From Amycolatopsis lexingtonensis (GTDB lineage: Bacteria > Actinomycetota > Actinomycetes > Mycobacteriales > Pseudonocardiaceae), in the NCBI RefSeq assembly GCF_014873755.1, contig NZ_JADBEG010000001.1, forward strand, positions 1,862,501 to 1,926,500: 64,000 bases of DNA. Direction: 5' to 3'. This document shows, piece after piece, positions 46,395 through 55,149 of the stretch; position 1 is the first letter of the stretch, and each line of letters begins with the position of its first letter. The notes beneath the pieces are model-generated. The model did no database searches, was not told the DNA's origin, and was given only the letters and a program-made list of their open reading frames with translations. A program made the position numbers and the translations under genes.

Positions 46395-47489
46395 GTGAAG
46401 GTCCTGGTCGCGCCGGACAAGTTCAAGGGGTCGCTGACCGCGGCCGAGGTGGCGTCGGCGGTGGCTTCCGGTCTCGCCGACGCCTGCCCGTCGCTCGCGG
46501 TCGCGACCCTGCCCGTGGCGGACGGCGGCGACGGCACGGTCGACGCCGCCGTCGCCGCCGGGTACCAGCGGGTGTCCGTCCCGGCCCGTGGTCCGACAGG
46601 CGCGCCCATCACGGCGTCCTACGCGGTTCGCGGGGAAACTGCGGTGGTCGAGCTTGCGGAAGCGTCGGGGCTGCACCGGCTACCGGGGTCTCCCGCGCCG
46701 CTGACGGCGACGAGCGCGGGTACGGGCGATGTCATCGCGACGGCGGTGGCCGCGGGCTGCCGCCGGATCGTGCTCGGCGTGGGCGGCAGCGCGTGCACCG
46801 ACGGGGGCGCGGGCCTGCTGACCGCGCTGGGTGCGCGGCTCTTGGACTCGTCGGGTCGCGAACTTCCTTTCGGTGGCGCGGCACTGTCCCGGCTTGCTTC
46901 GCTCGACGTGTCCGGTCTGTCCGAAGTGGACATCGAGCTGGCGAGCGATGTGGACAATCCGCTGTACGGTCCGGACGGGGCCGCTTTCGTGTACGGGCCG
47001 CAGAAGGGAGCTTCGCCGGGGGACGTCGAAATACTGGACGCCGCGTTGCGGCACTGGGCGTCGATCGCCGGTCCGGAGTTCGCGGACCGGCCCGGGGCGG
47101 GGGCTGCCGGGGGAGTGGGGTTCGCCGCGATGGCGGTGCTGGGCGCGCGGATGCGGCCGGGGATTTCGTTGCTGCTGGGCCTGCTCGGGTTCGATTCCGC
47201 GCTGGCCGGAGCGTCGCTGGTGATCACCGGTGAGGGGTCACTGGACCGGCAGACGCTGTCGGGCAAGGCCCCGGCCGGGGTCGCGCGGGCCGCGGCGGCT
47301 GCGGGGATCCCGTGCGTTGCCGTTTCCGGGCGCTGCCTGTTATCAGCGCGCGAGCTGGCGGAGGCGGGGATCTCGGCGGCGTACGCGCTCACGGACCTGG
47401 AGCCGGACCCGGCCCGCTGCATGGCGGAGGCGGCTCCGCTGCTGCGCCGCCTGTCCCGCCGGATCGCGGCCGACCACCTGGCGACGTGA
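46395..47489 (+). CDS. glxK: Glycerate kinase (GlxK/GarK family)
   Basis: A 364-aa glycerate kinase. VLVAPDKFKGSLTAAEVA is the N-terminal signature; LPVADGGDGTVDA (about residue 36), GVGGSACTDGGAGLL (about residue 125) and TGEGSLDRQTLSGK (about residue 278) are the other family motifs. It phosphorylates glycerate made by the tartronate semialdehyde route and so links the glyoxylate operon to glycolysis. The GTG has a weak ribosome site. A 53-bp palindromic repeat follows its stop. Confidence 0.92.
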   Translation: MKVLVAPDKFKGSLTAAEVASAVASGLADACPSLAVATLPVADGGDGTVDAAVAAGYQRVSVPARGPTGAPITASYAVRGETAVVELAEASGLHRLPGSPAPLTATSAGTGDVIATAVAAGCRRIVLGVGGSACTDGGAGLLTALGARLLDSSGRELPFGGAALSRLASLDVSGLSEVDIELASDVDNPLYGPDGAAFVYGPQKGASPGDVEILDAALRHWASIAGPEFADRPGAGAAGGVGFAAMAVLGARMRPGISLLLGLLGFDSALAGASLVITGEGSLDRQTLSGKAPAGVARAAAAAGIPCVAVSGRCLLSARELAEAGISAAYALTDLEPDPARCMAEAAPLLRRLSRRIAADHLAT

Positions 47490-47505
47490 CCCGCCCGCGA
47501 CCGGT

Positions 47506-47558
47506 GTCTTGAATGAGTCATTCAGGTCTTCGGAGGTCCTGAATGACTCATTCAAGAC
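47506..47558. repeat. 53-bp palindromic repeat, copy 2
   Basis: 5' arm GTCTTGAATGAGTCATTCAG and its inverted partner differ from copy 1 (29857-29909) at only a few positions: G/C swaps inside the arms and in the central loop. It lies between the glycerate kinase stop and the 3' end of the TetR gene on the other strand, like copy 1 at a convergent junction. Confidence 0.85.
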
Positions 47559-47567
47559 CTTTGCGGC

Positions 47568-48275
47568 TCAGGCGTCGGCGATGCGGTCCAGCCACTCCGC
47601 CATCAGCACCCGCTCGGCGTCGCTGAGCGCGGTCGCTTCGCCGAGTCCGGCGCGCAGTGCGATCGCCCGCTCCGGCAGCGCCGAGCTCGCCGGTTCGGTG
47701 GTGCCGGTGAGGATGCGGCTCAGCACCGTTTCCCTCGCCGTCGCCGAAAGCTCGAGGTCGCGCTCGGCTTCCGGCGTGGCGATCAGCGACAGCACGACCC
47801 CCATCCCGGTCGCGTGCACCAGCCGGGCCGCCCGCTCGACGCTCACCCGGAGGCGGCCGGCGGCCGCGACGCGCTCGATGATCTCGCGCAGCATCGCTTC
47901 GGCCTCGCGCGCGGCGGGCGACGTGCGGCCCTTGCGGGCGTCGCCGTACATGAGCACGTAGAACTCCGGGCGGGACAGCCCGAACTCCTGGTGCAGGTCC
48001 CAGCCGCGCCGGAGGTCCTCGACCGCGTCGCCGGTCGAGCCCATCGCGCGCTTGCTGGTGAGGTACTCGTCGAACCCGTACGCCGCGACGGCGTCGAGCA
48101 GGCCGTCCTTGTCGCCGAAGAGCCGGTACAGCGCCGGGGGCTGGACGCCGGCCGCCGCGCTGACCGCGCGGGTCGAAAGGCCGTCGCGGCCCTCCGTCAC
48201 CAGCAGGTCGGCCGCCGCCTTGAGGATCCGCTCGCGCGTCTCCGCCGCCGGGCTGGTCGCCGTCTTCGTCACCAT
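47568..48275 (-). CDS. TetR-family regulator
   Basis: A 235-aa regulator. The helix-turn-helix is LSTRAVSAAAGVQPPALYRL (about residues 33-52), followed by an all-helical ligand domain. It faces an aldo/keto reductase gene across an 89-bp region with the palindrome GTATC-GGT-GATAC, and probably represses that gene and itself. The 3' end lies 10 bp from the palindromic repeat. Inducer unknown. Confidence 0.88.
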   Translation of the reverse strand: MVTKTATSPAAETRERILKAAADLLVTEGRDGLSTRAVSAAAGVQPPALYRLFGDKDGLLDAVAAYGFDEYLTSKRAMGSTGDAVEDLRRGWDLHQEFGLSRPEFYVLMYGDARKGRTSPAAREAEAMLREIIERVAAAGRLRVSVERAARLVHATGMGVVLSLIATPEAERDLELSATARETVLSRILTGTTEPASSALPERAIALRAGLGEATALSDAERVLMAEWLDRIADA

Positions 48276-48313
48276 GGTTCCAATGGTAACAAATCTTGGG
48301 TAGCACTACTTCG

Positions 48314-48326
48314 GTATCGGTGATAC
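48314..48326. promoter_or_regulatory. Candidate TetR operator
   Basis: GTATC-GGT-GATAC is a perfect 5-bp inverted repeat with a 3-base spacer; the flanking CG/CG adds pairing. It lies between the divergent TetR and aldo/keto reductase genes, about 39 bases from each start. A further GAGTATCAAC half-site lies at 48334-48343. Confidence 0.5.
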
Positions 48327-48364
48327 GGTGAGTCGAGTATCAACGGAAACAGGAGTGGTCATCC

Positions 48365-49360
48365 ATGCACACCCGCACTCTCGGCCGGAGCGGTCCGGCC
48401 GTCTCCGCCCTCGGTCTCGGCCTGATGGGCATGTCCGACCTGTACGGCCCGGCCGACGAAGCCGAGTCGGTCGCGACGATCCACGCCGCTCTCGACGCCG
48501 GCGTCACCCTGCTCGACACCGGTGACTTCTACGGCATGGGCCACAGCGAACTGCTGCTCCGCGACGCCCTGCGCGGCCGCGCCCGCGAACGTGCGGTGGT
48601 CAGCGTGAAGTTCGGCGCGCTGCGCGGCCCGGACGGCAGCTGGCTCGGCTACGACAGCCGCCCGGAGGCCATCAAGACGTTCCTCGCCTACAGCCTGCGC
48701 CGCCTCGGCGCCGACCACATCGACGTCTACCGCCCGGCGCGGCTCGACCCGGCGGTGCCGATCGAGGACCAGATCGGCGCGCTCGCCGAGCTGGTGCGGG
48801 CGGGCCACATCCGGCACATCGGCCTCTCCGAAGTCGGCGCCGACACCCTGCGTCGCGCGGCGGCCGTGCACCCGATTTCGGACCTGCAGATCGAGTATTC
48901 GCTGCTCTCGCGCGGGATCGAAGCGGAGATCCTGCCGGCCGCCCGCGAGCTCGGCATCGGCGTGACCGCGTACGGCGTCCTCTCGCGCGGCTTGCTGAGC
49001 GGGCACTGGTCGCCGTCGCGCGAACTGACGGCGGGCGACTTCCGCGGCCACAGCCCGCGGTTCCAGGGCGAGCACCTCGAGCGCAACCTGGAGCTGACCG
49101 ACGCGCTGGGCAAGCTCGCCGCGGCCAAGGGGGTGACGACCGCGCAGCTCGCCATCGCGTGGGTCGCCGCTCAGGGCGAGGACATCGTCCCGCTGGTGGG
49201 TGCCCGGACCCGGGTCCGGCTCGCCGAGTCCCTGGGCGCCGCCGACGTCGAGCTGACCGCGGCCGACCTCGCGGACATCGACGCCGCCATCCCGGCCGGT
49301 GCCGCGTCGGGTGGCCGCTATGCCGCGGCGCAGCTGGACCACCTCGACAGCGAGAGGTGA
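48365..49360 (+). CDS. Aldo/keto reductase
   Basis: A 331-aa NADPH-dependent aldo/keto reductase. The catalytic Asp and Tyr are in DTGDFYGMGHSE (about residues 55-66), Lys in VVSVKFGALRG, and the C-terminal cofactor-binding segment is VPLVGARTRVRLAES. It resembles the YajO/Tas-like group acting on aldehydes. Where many members read LHRxD after DHIDVY, this one has YRPARLDP. It is divergent from a TetR gene, its likely repressor. Confidence 0.88.
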   Translation: MHTRTLGRSGPAVSALGLGLMGMSDLYGPADEAESVATIHAALDAGVTLLDTGDFYGMGHSELLLRDALRGRARERAVVSVKFGALRGPDGSWLGYDSRPEAIKTFLAYSLRRLGADHIDVYRPARLDPAVPIEDQIGALAELVRAGHIRHIGLSEVGADTLRRAAAVHPISDLQIEYSLLSRGIEAEILPAARELGIGVTAYGVLSRGLLSGHWSPSRELTAGDFRGHSPRFQGEHLERNLELTDALGKLAAAKGVTTAQLAIAWVAAQGEDIVPLVGARTRVRLAESLGAADVELTAADLADIDAAIPAGAASGGRYAAAQLDHLDSER

Positions 49361-49385
49361 CGGCGCTGCGCCGTCCGGCGGAGGG

Positions 49386-49399
49386 CTGGATCGATCCAG
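49386..49399. promoter_or_regulatory. 14-bp palindrome upstream of the GH15 gene
   Basis: CTGGATCGATCCAG is a perfect palindrome 26 bp after the stop of the aldo/keto reductase gene and 87 bp before the GH15 start. It may be an operator or part of a weak terminator. Confidence 0.35.
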
Positions 49400-49433
49400 T
49401 CTGATCGGACATTGCTTGTCACCCGTCGGTGGC

Positions 49434-49462
49434 TCAATATGTTGCGGCTCGCAACATATTGA
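49434..49462. promoter_or_regulatory. 29-bp perfect inverted repeat upstream of the GH15 gene
   Basis: TCAATATGTTGCG and CGCAACATATTGA are perfect inverted arms around GCT. The site ends 24 bases before the ATG of the GH15 enzyme. The AT-rich arms, long perfect symmetry and position indicate an operator rather than a terminator. Confidence 0.65.
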
Positions 49463-49486
49463 CGACAACGCCGTCGGAGGTCGGAA

Positions 49487-51709
49487 ATGATCAGGTGGAA
49501 AGCGGTCCTGGCCTGTGCGGGAGCAGGTGTCCTGCTCGCCGGGCTGATGCCGGGCACAGCCCTGGCGAGCGGCACCGCCACCGACTGCTGCGGCGGTGGG
49601 GCGTCCTGGGCGACCGGCAACAAGTCCGCGCTGGGCACTTCGACGACCGCCGGCAGCCCGGTGTGGTTCACCGTCGCCGACGGCGTGACGTCCGAGGTCT
49701 TCTACCCCCGTGCCGACGTGCCGAACACCCAGGACATGCAGTTCGTCGTCACCGACGGCTCGACCTTCGTCGACCTGGAACGCGACAACACGAACCACGT
49801 CGTCACGATGCCCGACGAGAAGGCGCTGCAGTACACCGTCACCAACACCGCCAAGAGCGGGAAGTACCGGATCACCACCGACTACGTGACCGACCCGGCC
49901 CGCTCGACCCTCGTCACGAACACCCGGTTCCAGTCCCTCGACGGCGGCAGCTACCGGCTCTACCTGCTGGCCAACCCGTCGATGGCGGGCGGCGGCGCGA
50001 ACGACAACGCCTGGTGGGACGGCAGCGGCCTGGTCGCCAGTGGCACCGAGACGCTGTTCGGCGGCGCCGCCACGACGGTCGTCCAGGCTCTGCGCGTCTC
50101 GACCGGCTTCACCGCGCACGACAACGGCTACACCGGCGCGGGCAGCGACTGCCTGACCGACCTGCGCGCCGACAAGAACCTGAACAACCAGTTCGACAAC
50201 ATCTCGGGCACCGGCAACGTCGTCCAATGTGGTCAGATCCCGGTCGGCGCGGACACCACGTTCACCGTCGCACTCGGTTTCGGCAACACCGCGGCGGCCG
50301 CGACCTCGGCCGCGAGCGGGTCGCTGAGCAGCGGGTTTTCCAGCGTCTCGGCGTCCTACCGCAGCGGCTGGAACTCCTACGTCGGTGGGCTGAAACCCGC
50401 TCCCGCGAGCGTGTCCGGTGACACGCAACGGCGGCGCGCGTACTACGTCGCCGCGATGGCGCTGAAGACCGCCGAGGACAAGCAGCACCCGGGCGCGAGT
50501 GTCGCGGGCCTGGCGACGCCGTGGGGCAACTTCACCAACGGCGACCAGCTGAACGACGGCTACCACCGCGTCTGGGGCCGCGACCTCTACCAGCAGGCGA
50601 CCGGCCTGCTCGCCGCCGGGGACAGCGCCCAAGCCAAGCGGATGGCGCAGTTCCTCTGGAACTCCCAGTGGATCGGCAGCCCGACCGCCGGCGACGGCAC
50701 GACGTACCCGGCCGGCTCGTTCCCGCGCTACAGCCCGGTTTCCGGGGTCGCCGGCGCGAGCGCCCAGCAGCTCGGCTGCTGCGAACAGCTCGACCAGGAC
50801 GCCGACGCCATCCTGCTCGCGTGGCTGACCGGCCTCACCGACGCCTCGACCTACGCCAAGGTCAAGACGACGGCGAACCACATCGTCGCGACCGGCCCGG
50901 ACACCACCGAGCGGTGGGAAGAGCAGTACGGCAAGTCGCCGTCGTCGGTCGCGGCCGAGATCGCCGGCCTGATCGCCGCGGGCGCGATCGCCCGGGCCAA
51001 CGGCGACACCGCGAGCGCGACGACATGGGAGTCCACAGCGGACTCGTGGCGCAATTCGCTGGCCGGCTGGACGGTGACGACGTCCGGCTACTGGGGCGGC
51101 CACACCTACTACGAACGGCTCGACCGCGCCGGGAACCCCAACGACGGTGCGACGATCTGCTTCGACGAAGGCTGCTTCTACGAACACGACGTGACCGACT
51201 TCGGCTTCCTCGACCTGGTGCGGCTCGGCATCCGCCCCGCCGGGGACGCCACGATCGCGAACTCGGTGGCCCCGACCGCGGCGGCGTCCGACGGGAACTC
51301 GGCGATGCAGGTGACGCTGCCCAACGGCGACGTCTACTTCCACCGCTACCCGCACGACAACTACGGCGAGAGCACCGCGAACTGCAGTGGCTGGCCGGCC
51401 GGTGGCAGCCAGCGGTTCGGACGGCTGTGGCCGGTGCTGTCGGGCGAGCGCGGCCAGTACGAACTGGCCAACGGCCGCTCGGCGGCGGTGTACCTCAAGT
51501 CCATGGCGGACTCGGCCAACGACGGGTACTTCGTGCCCGAACAGGTCTGGGACCGCGGCGACGTCGGGTGCTTCGGGCTCGGCCGCCCGACCGGCAGCGC
51601 GGGCCCGCTGATGTGGGCCGAAGGCCAGTACCTCCGGCTGGCCCAGAACATGGACGCGGGCCACAACCTCGACACGCCGTCGATCGTCAAATCCCGTTAC
51701 GGCACCTGA
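49487..51709 (+). CDS. Secreted GH15-family glucodextranase/glucoamylase
   Basis: A 740-aa exported enzyme. A Sec signal peptide (about 1-27, ending GTALA) precedes a glucodextranase-type N-terminal beta domain (about 30-290) and an (alpha/alpha)6 barrel (about 300-725). The likely general acid is the first Glu in ERWEEQYGKSP (about residue 483) and the general base is Glu in LMWAEGQYLRLAQ (about residue 710). It releases glucose or related sugars from alpha-glucans or dextrans. GGAGG lies about 9 bases before the ATG. Its 3' end overlaps the next, convergent gene by 13 bases. Confidence 0.87.
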   Translation: MIRWKAVLACAGAGVLLAGLMPGTALASGTATDCCGGGASWATGNKSALGTSTTAGSPVWFTVADGVTSEVFYPRADVPNTQDMQFVVTDGSTFVDLERDNTNHVVTMPDEKALQYTVTNTAKSGKYRITTDYVTDPARSTLVTNTRFQSLDGGSYRLYLLANPSMAGGGANDNAWWDGSGLVASGTETLFGGAATTVVQALRVSTGFTAHDNGYTGAGSDCLTDLRADKNLNNQFDNISGTGNVVQCGQIPVGADTTFTVALGFGNTAAAATSAASGSLSSGFSSVSASYRSGWNSYVGGLKPAPASVSGDTQRRRAYYVAAMALKTAEDKQHPGASVAGLATPWGNFTNGDQLNDGYHRVWGRDLYQQATGLLAAGDSAQAKRMAQFLWNSQWIGSPTAGDGTTYPAGSFPRYSPVSGVAGASAQQLGCCEQLDQDADAILLAWLTGLTDASTYAKVKTTANHIVATGPDTTERWEEQYGKSPSSVAAEIAGLIAAGAIARANGDTASATTWESTADSWRNSLAGWTVTTSGYWGGHTYYERLDRAGNPNDGATICFDEGCFYEHDVTDFGFLDLVRLGIRPAGDATIANSVAPTAAASDGNSAMQVTLPNGDVYFHRYPHDNYGESTANCSGWPAGGSQRFGRLWPVLSGERGQYELANGRSAAVYLKSMADSANDGYFVPEQVWDRGDVGCFGLGRPTGSAGPLMWAEGQYLRLAQNMDAGHNLDTPSIVKSRYGT

Positions 51710-52566
51710 GCGGCCAGCTTGCGTGCCCGGGCCAGCAGCTCGTCGGCCCGGGCACGCAGTTCCGGCGTCTCGCCGTCGAGCCGGGGCAGGAGGTTCGCGT
51801 AGTCCGACACCAGGCGCCGGTAGCCGCGGGTGAACTTGGTCTTGCCCTTCTCCCGCGCGAACCGCCGGTCCAGGTCGATGATCTGCTGGGCCAGCACCGC
51901 GGCGACCGACGCCAGCTCCGCCCGCGCGTCCGCTTCGGCGTCCCGGCGCTCGCGGCGGGCCAGCGTCGCCCGCGCGGTCCGGCGCCCGGCCACGTACAGC
52001 ACGAGCGAACCCAGGCCGACCACGAGGACCGCGGCCGCCGCGATCAGGTACCGGGGCAGCGACGGGCTGACCGTGCGGCCGCCGTCGGGGATCGCGCCGG
52101 ACCGCACCAGCAGGTCGTAGTTGACGACCGCGACCTTCAGCGCGTCGGCCGGGCGGTCGACGAACCCGTCGATGCCGTTGCCGATCATCGACTCCGCGAC
52201 GTAGGCCTTGCCGAAGTTCTCGTCGTCGTGCCCGGGCAGCCGGGAGCAGCCGTACTTGTCGTAGTCGTCGCCGTCCCGGCTGAGCAGGAGACCCATCGTG
52301 CCGTCGGTCGCGCCGGACAAGCTGTCGCACACGTCGCTCAGCTCCGCGCCCGGCTCGAGGAAGGCGACCACGAGCCGCCGGTTGCCGATCACGTGCTCCG
52401 CGGCCGCCTGGTCGATCGCGACGCCGGGCGCGGCGTACACCGACGACGTCCGCAGCTGCCGGGCGACAGGGCCGGAGAAGAGGCCTGCCGACCACAACGC
52501 CCAGCCGGCCAGCACCAGGCAGCCGAGCACCGCGACGCCGAACGCGCTGCCGAAGAACCGTTTCAC
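51697..52566 (-). CDS. Hypothetical membrane protein with two TM helices and a basic helical tail
   Basis: A 289-aa protein. A TM helix (about 5-30) precedes an exported domain (about 31-165) with two Cys (VCDSLSG and KYGCSRL), a second TM helix (about 170-192) and a cytoplasmic helical, charged tail. The exported part faintly resembles TPM-type domains but this is not convincing. The GTG overlaps the stop of the upstream gene in GTGA. It is the last of three membrane-protein genes on this strand. Function unknown. Confidence 0.6.
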   Translation of the reverse strand: MKRFFGSAFGVAVLGCLVLAGWALWSAGLFSGPVARQLRTSSVYAAPGVAIDQAAAEHVIGNRRLVVAFLEPGAELSDVCDSLSGATDGTMGLLLSRDGDDYDKYGCSRLPGHDDENFGKAYVAESMIGNGIDGFVDRPADALKVAVVNYDLLVRSGAIPDGGRTVSPSLPRYLIAAAAVLVVGLGSLVLYVAGRRTARATLARRERRDAEADARAELASVAAVLAQQIIDLDRRFAREKGKTKFTRGYRRLVSDYANLLPRLDGETPELRARADELLARARKLAAQVP

Positions 52567-53894
52567 GCGAGCCTCCCCCGCAGGAACGCGGCCGGCCGGT
52601 AGTCGGCGCGGCCGAGCAGCTCCGCCGTGGTGTCCAGTTCGGACTCCGCTTGGTCGAGCAGCTGCTGGACGTGCTTGTCCGGCAGCTGCTCGTCGAACGC
52701 TGCCCGCGCGGCCGTCAGCCGGGTGATCCCGCGGGTGAGCGACGCGGCCGACTCGCCGTCCGTGAGACCGGAGACCTCCACGGCGAGCGCGGTGAGACCC
52801 GCCAGCCGCGCGGGTGCCCGGACGACCCGCGCGGGCCGTCCCACCCGGCGTACGGACAGGATCAGGAACCCGGCGGCGCAGGCGGCGAACAGCCACGGCA
52901 GCGCGGGCAGCGCGACGCGCAGCGGGTCGAACGGGGTGTAGGGCAGCGGGCGGTCGAACAACCCGGCGTACCGGATGGCCGTGACCCGGTCGAGCCACGC
53001 GTTCAGGACGGTGCTCTGCGGGTAGGCGTACATGCTGAGCCGATCGCCGAACTGGCCGTAGAAGCTGGCCGAGGCGACGTCGGCGAACTCCGCGGCCGAC
53101 GGTCCGTCGTACTCGACCCACGAGCCGTACACGACGACGACGGGGCGGCCGGGGAACTCGCGGGCCAGCGCCGGTCCGAAGTGGACCATCGGCCCGCCCG
53201 ACGGCTGCTGCGGCAGCACGACGTACAGCGGCTGGGCGCCGGGGAACGCCGGTGTCGTCGCGGGCGGGGTCTTCGCCGTCGTCCCGGGTGCGAGGTAGTG
53301 GCCGGTGCCGCGGAGTTCGGTGGTGACGGGGGCCAGTTCGGCCGGCGTCGGGTCGCGGCGCGCGAGCGGAGGTCCGTCCGGCGGCTCCGGCTGGTGGTTC
53401 AGCTTCGCGACCAGCGTGGCCAGCGGCGAAGTGACGTCGCCGGTGCCGAACTGGCGGATCCACTCGGCCGCGCGGTCGGACGAGACCCCGTAGATCCCGC
53501 CGCTGACCTCGGTGCCGATGATGCGGACCGCGTCGTCGTCGGCGTCGCGCACCCGTTCGCGGAGGTCCTTCGGCAGCCCGGGTGGCGCCGCGATGATCCG
53601 GACTCCCGCGGTCCCGGCCGCCGCTCGGACGGCTTTGTCGTCCCAGTTCGCGATCGCGCCCGGCAGCCGGACCACGGGCGAGGCCTTCACCATCGCCGAC
53701 AGCTGTCCGGTCGTGGGGATGGTCGCACCGCTGAGCTCGCCCGCGGAGCCCTCCGGGATCGGGTTGGCGGGTGCGGGCGCCTGGCCGTAACTGACGTAGG
53801 TGCTCTGCTGCTGCACGAGCAGGAACGTCACCAGCACCCCGACGGCCACCGCGAGCAGGGTCCACCGGAGGACCTCCGGCCAGCGCCTAAGCAC
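52563..53894 (-). CDS. Hypothetical membrane protein with a large exported domain
   Basis: A 443-aa protein. N-terminal TM helix (LRWTLLAVAVGVLVTFLLV, about 9-27), exported domain (about 30-325) with Pro-rich linkers, a second TM helix (PALPWLFAACAAGFLILSV) and a cytoplasmic helical region of about 95 residues. The GTG start overlaps the stop of the small upstream gene by 8 bases and its end overlaps the downstream gene, so the three genes are coupled. I do not recognise the family. Confidence 0.62.
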   Translation of the reverse strand: MLRRWPEVLRWTLLAVAVGVLVTFLLVQQQSTYVSYGQAPAPANPIPEGSAGELSGATIPTTGQLSAMVKASPVVRLPGAIANWDDKAVRAAAGTAGVRIIAAPPGLPKDLRERVRDADDDAVRIIGTEVSGGIYGVSSDRAAEWIRQFGTGDVTSPLATLVAKLNHQPEPPDGPPLARRDPTPAELAPVTTELRGTGHYLAPGTTAKTPPATTPAFPGAQPLYVVLPQQPSGGPMVHFGPALAREFPGRPVVVVYGSWVEYDGPSAAEFADVASASFYGQFGDRLSMYAYPQSTVLNAWLDRVTAIRYAGLFDRPLPYTPFDPLRVALPALPWLFAACAAGFLILSVRRVGRPARVVRAPARLAGLTALAVEVSGLTDGESAASLTRGITRLTAARAAFDEQLPDKHVQQLLDQAESELDTTAELLGRADYRPAAFLRGRLA

Positions 53895-54198
53895 GGGCGG
53901 CCTGCCAGAGCGCGTCGGCGCGGCGCGCGTGTTCCTCGGCCGACCTGGCCGCGCGCACCCCGCCGTGCGCGGCCGCGATGGTCTCTGCCCGAGTCAGCAG
54001 CTGCTCGGCTTCGGGCAGGGGCGCGGCCGCCGCGTCGCGGCTGACCGCGGCGCTGTCGATCGCCGCGCGCGCGGCCGACCAGGCGACCCGCCGGCGCTCG
54101 TCGCGCTCCCGCGACCGGGGCACGGCTACCGCTCCGAACCCGGCGACGGCGATCACCACCGCGGCGAGCACCCACACCACCCACGTCATCCCGGCCAC
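53887..54198 (-). CDS. Small single-TM hypothetical protein
   Basis: A 103-aa protein with one N-terminal TM helix (MTWVVWVLAAVVIAVAGFGA) and an Ala/Arg-rich helical cytoplasmic part. It begins with GTG after a GAGAGAG-like site. The two downstream genes also end in helical cytoplasmic tails. The 81-bp gap from the NAD-kinase-like gene contains a possible promoter (TTGTCA near the 5' side). Function unknown. Confidence 0.55.
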   Translation of the reverse strand: MAGMTWVVWVLAAVVIAVAGFGAVAVPRSRERDERRRVAWSAARAAIDSAAVSRDAAAAPLPEAEQLLTRAETIAAAHGGVRAARSAEEHARRADALWQAARA

Positions 54199-54279
54199 CT
54201 ACGCTCTCTCGAGGAGGAGATCATTCTGCCGGTAGGGGCCCGCGGATGTGACAACTTTGCCGCATCGTGTCGCAGGTGT

Positions 54280-55149
54280 TCACCGGACCAAGTGGACGGT
54301 CTTGGCGGCCGGGACGAACGTGGCGGTCTGTCCTCGGGTGAGGGCGACCGTGTCGGCTTCGAGGCCGTCGCCGAACGCGACCAGTCGGTCGGATTCGACC
54401 TCCACCGTCAGCGGGGTCCCGGTCAGCTCGCCTTCGGTGTGCTCGGTCCCGGTCGACGGCGACGGCCAGGCTTCGCGCACGAACCAGACCAGCCGGGCCT
54501 CGCCGGGGCCGGGCAGGCGCAGCCCGCTGCGGCGTTCGCGCCACACCGAGCCGCACCAGCCGGTCGCCCCGGTGCCCGTCCCGACGAGGATCCCCGACGA
54601 CGCCTGGCGTTCCCGCGGCCCGCCACCGACCCCCAGCCGGTAGCGGGCCGTCTGGTGCCCGGCGTGCCCGAGGTAAATCTCGTTGAGCGCCAGCAGCCGC
54701 TGGCCGTCGTCCGCGGTGAGCTCGGCCATCGTCCGGTGCTCGACGTCCCCGGTGCTCCGCACCAGGTCCGCGACCGCGGCCGGCGGGTGCTTGACGAGGA
54801 CGCCGGGCCGCGTCGGCGTCACGCCGATCACCGGCTGCCCGTCGAGGTACTTGGCCACGTTGGCGATCAGGCCGTCCTGGCCGACCACGACGACGATGTC
54901 CTCCGGTGTGAACAGGAACCGGTCGAGGTCCGCGCGTTCGACCTCGCCGCGGCGCCAATCGAGCGGGATCGCCGCCGACGCCGTCTTGAGCGCGGCGCGC
55001 AGGGCGGCGTCCGCTCCGGTCACCTCGCCGAGGTCGCGGCCGCGCGTGCGCAGGAAGAACTCCGCCTGGCCGCGCGTGCCGTGCCGCGCCAGCAGCTCGT
55101 CCAGTTCGGTGCGCCGGTGCACCAGCACGACGCGCGGGGCGAGGCTCAC
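54280..55149 (-). CDS. NAD kinase-like protein
   Basis: A 289-aa member of the NAD kinase/diacylglycerol kinase-like fold. [17 protein letters not shown] corresponds to the GGDGT loop but with Gln and Leu at two positions; ALNEIYLGH corresponds to the NE motif and [15 protein letters not shown] to the downstream glycine loop. It is therefore a divergent paralogue rather than the housekeeping NAD kinase, and activity is uncertain. The GTG overlaps the stop of the SPFH gene (GTGA), so the two are co-translated. The operon faces a NrtR-like Nudix regulator, in keeping with an NAD or ADP-ribose theme. Confidence 0.8.
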   Translation of the reverse strand: MSLAPRVVLVHRRTELDELLARHGTRGQAEFFLRTRGRDLGEVTGADAALRAALKTASAAIPLDWRRGEVERADLDRFLFTPEDIVVVVGQDGLIANVAKYLDGQPVIGVTPTRPGVLVKHPPAAVADLVRSTGDVEHRTMAELTADDGQRLLALNEIYLGHAGHQTARYRLGVGGGPRERQASSGILVGTGTGATGWCGSVWRERRSGLRLPGPGEARLVWFVREAWPSPSTGTEHTEGELTGTPLTVEVESDRLVAFGDGLEADTVALTRGQTATFVPAAKTVHLVR

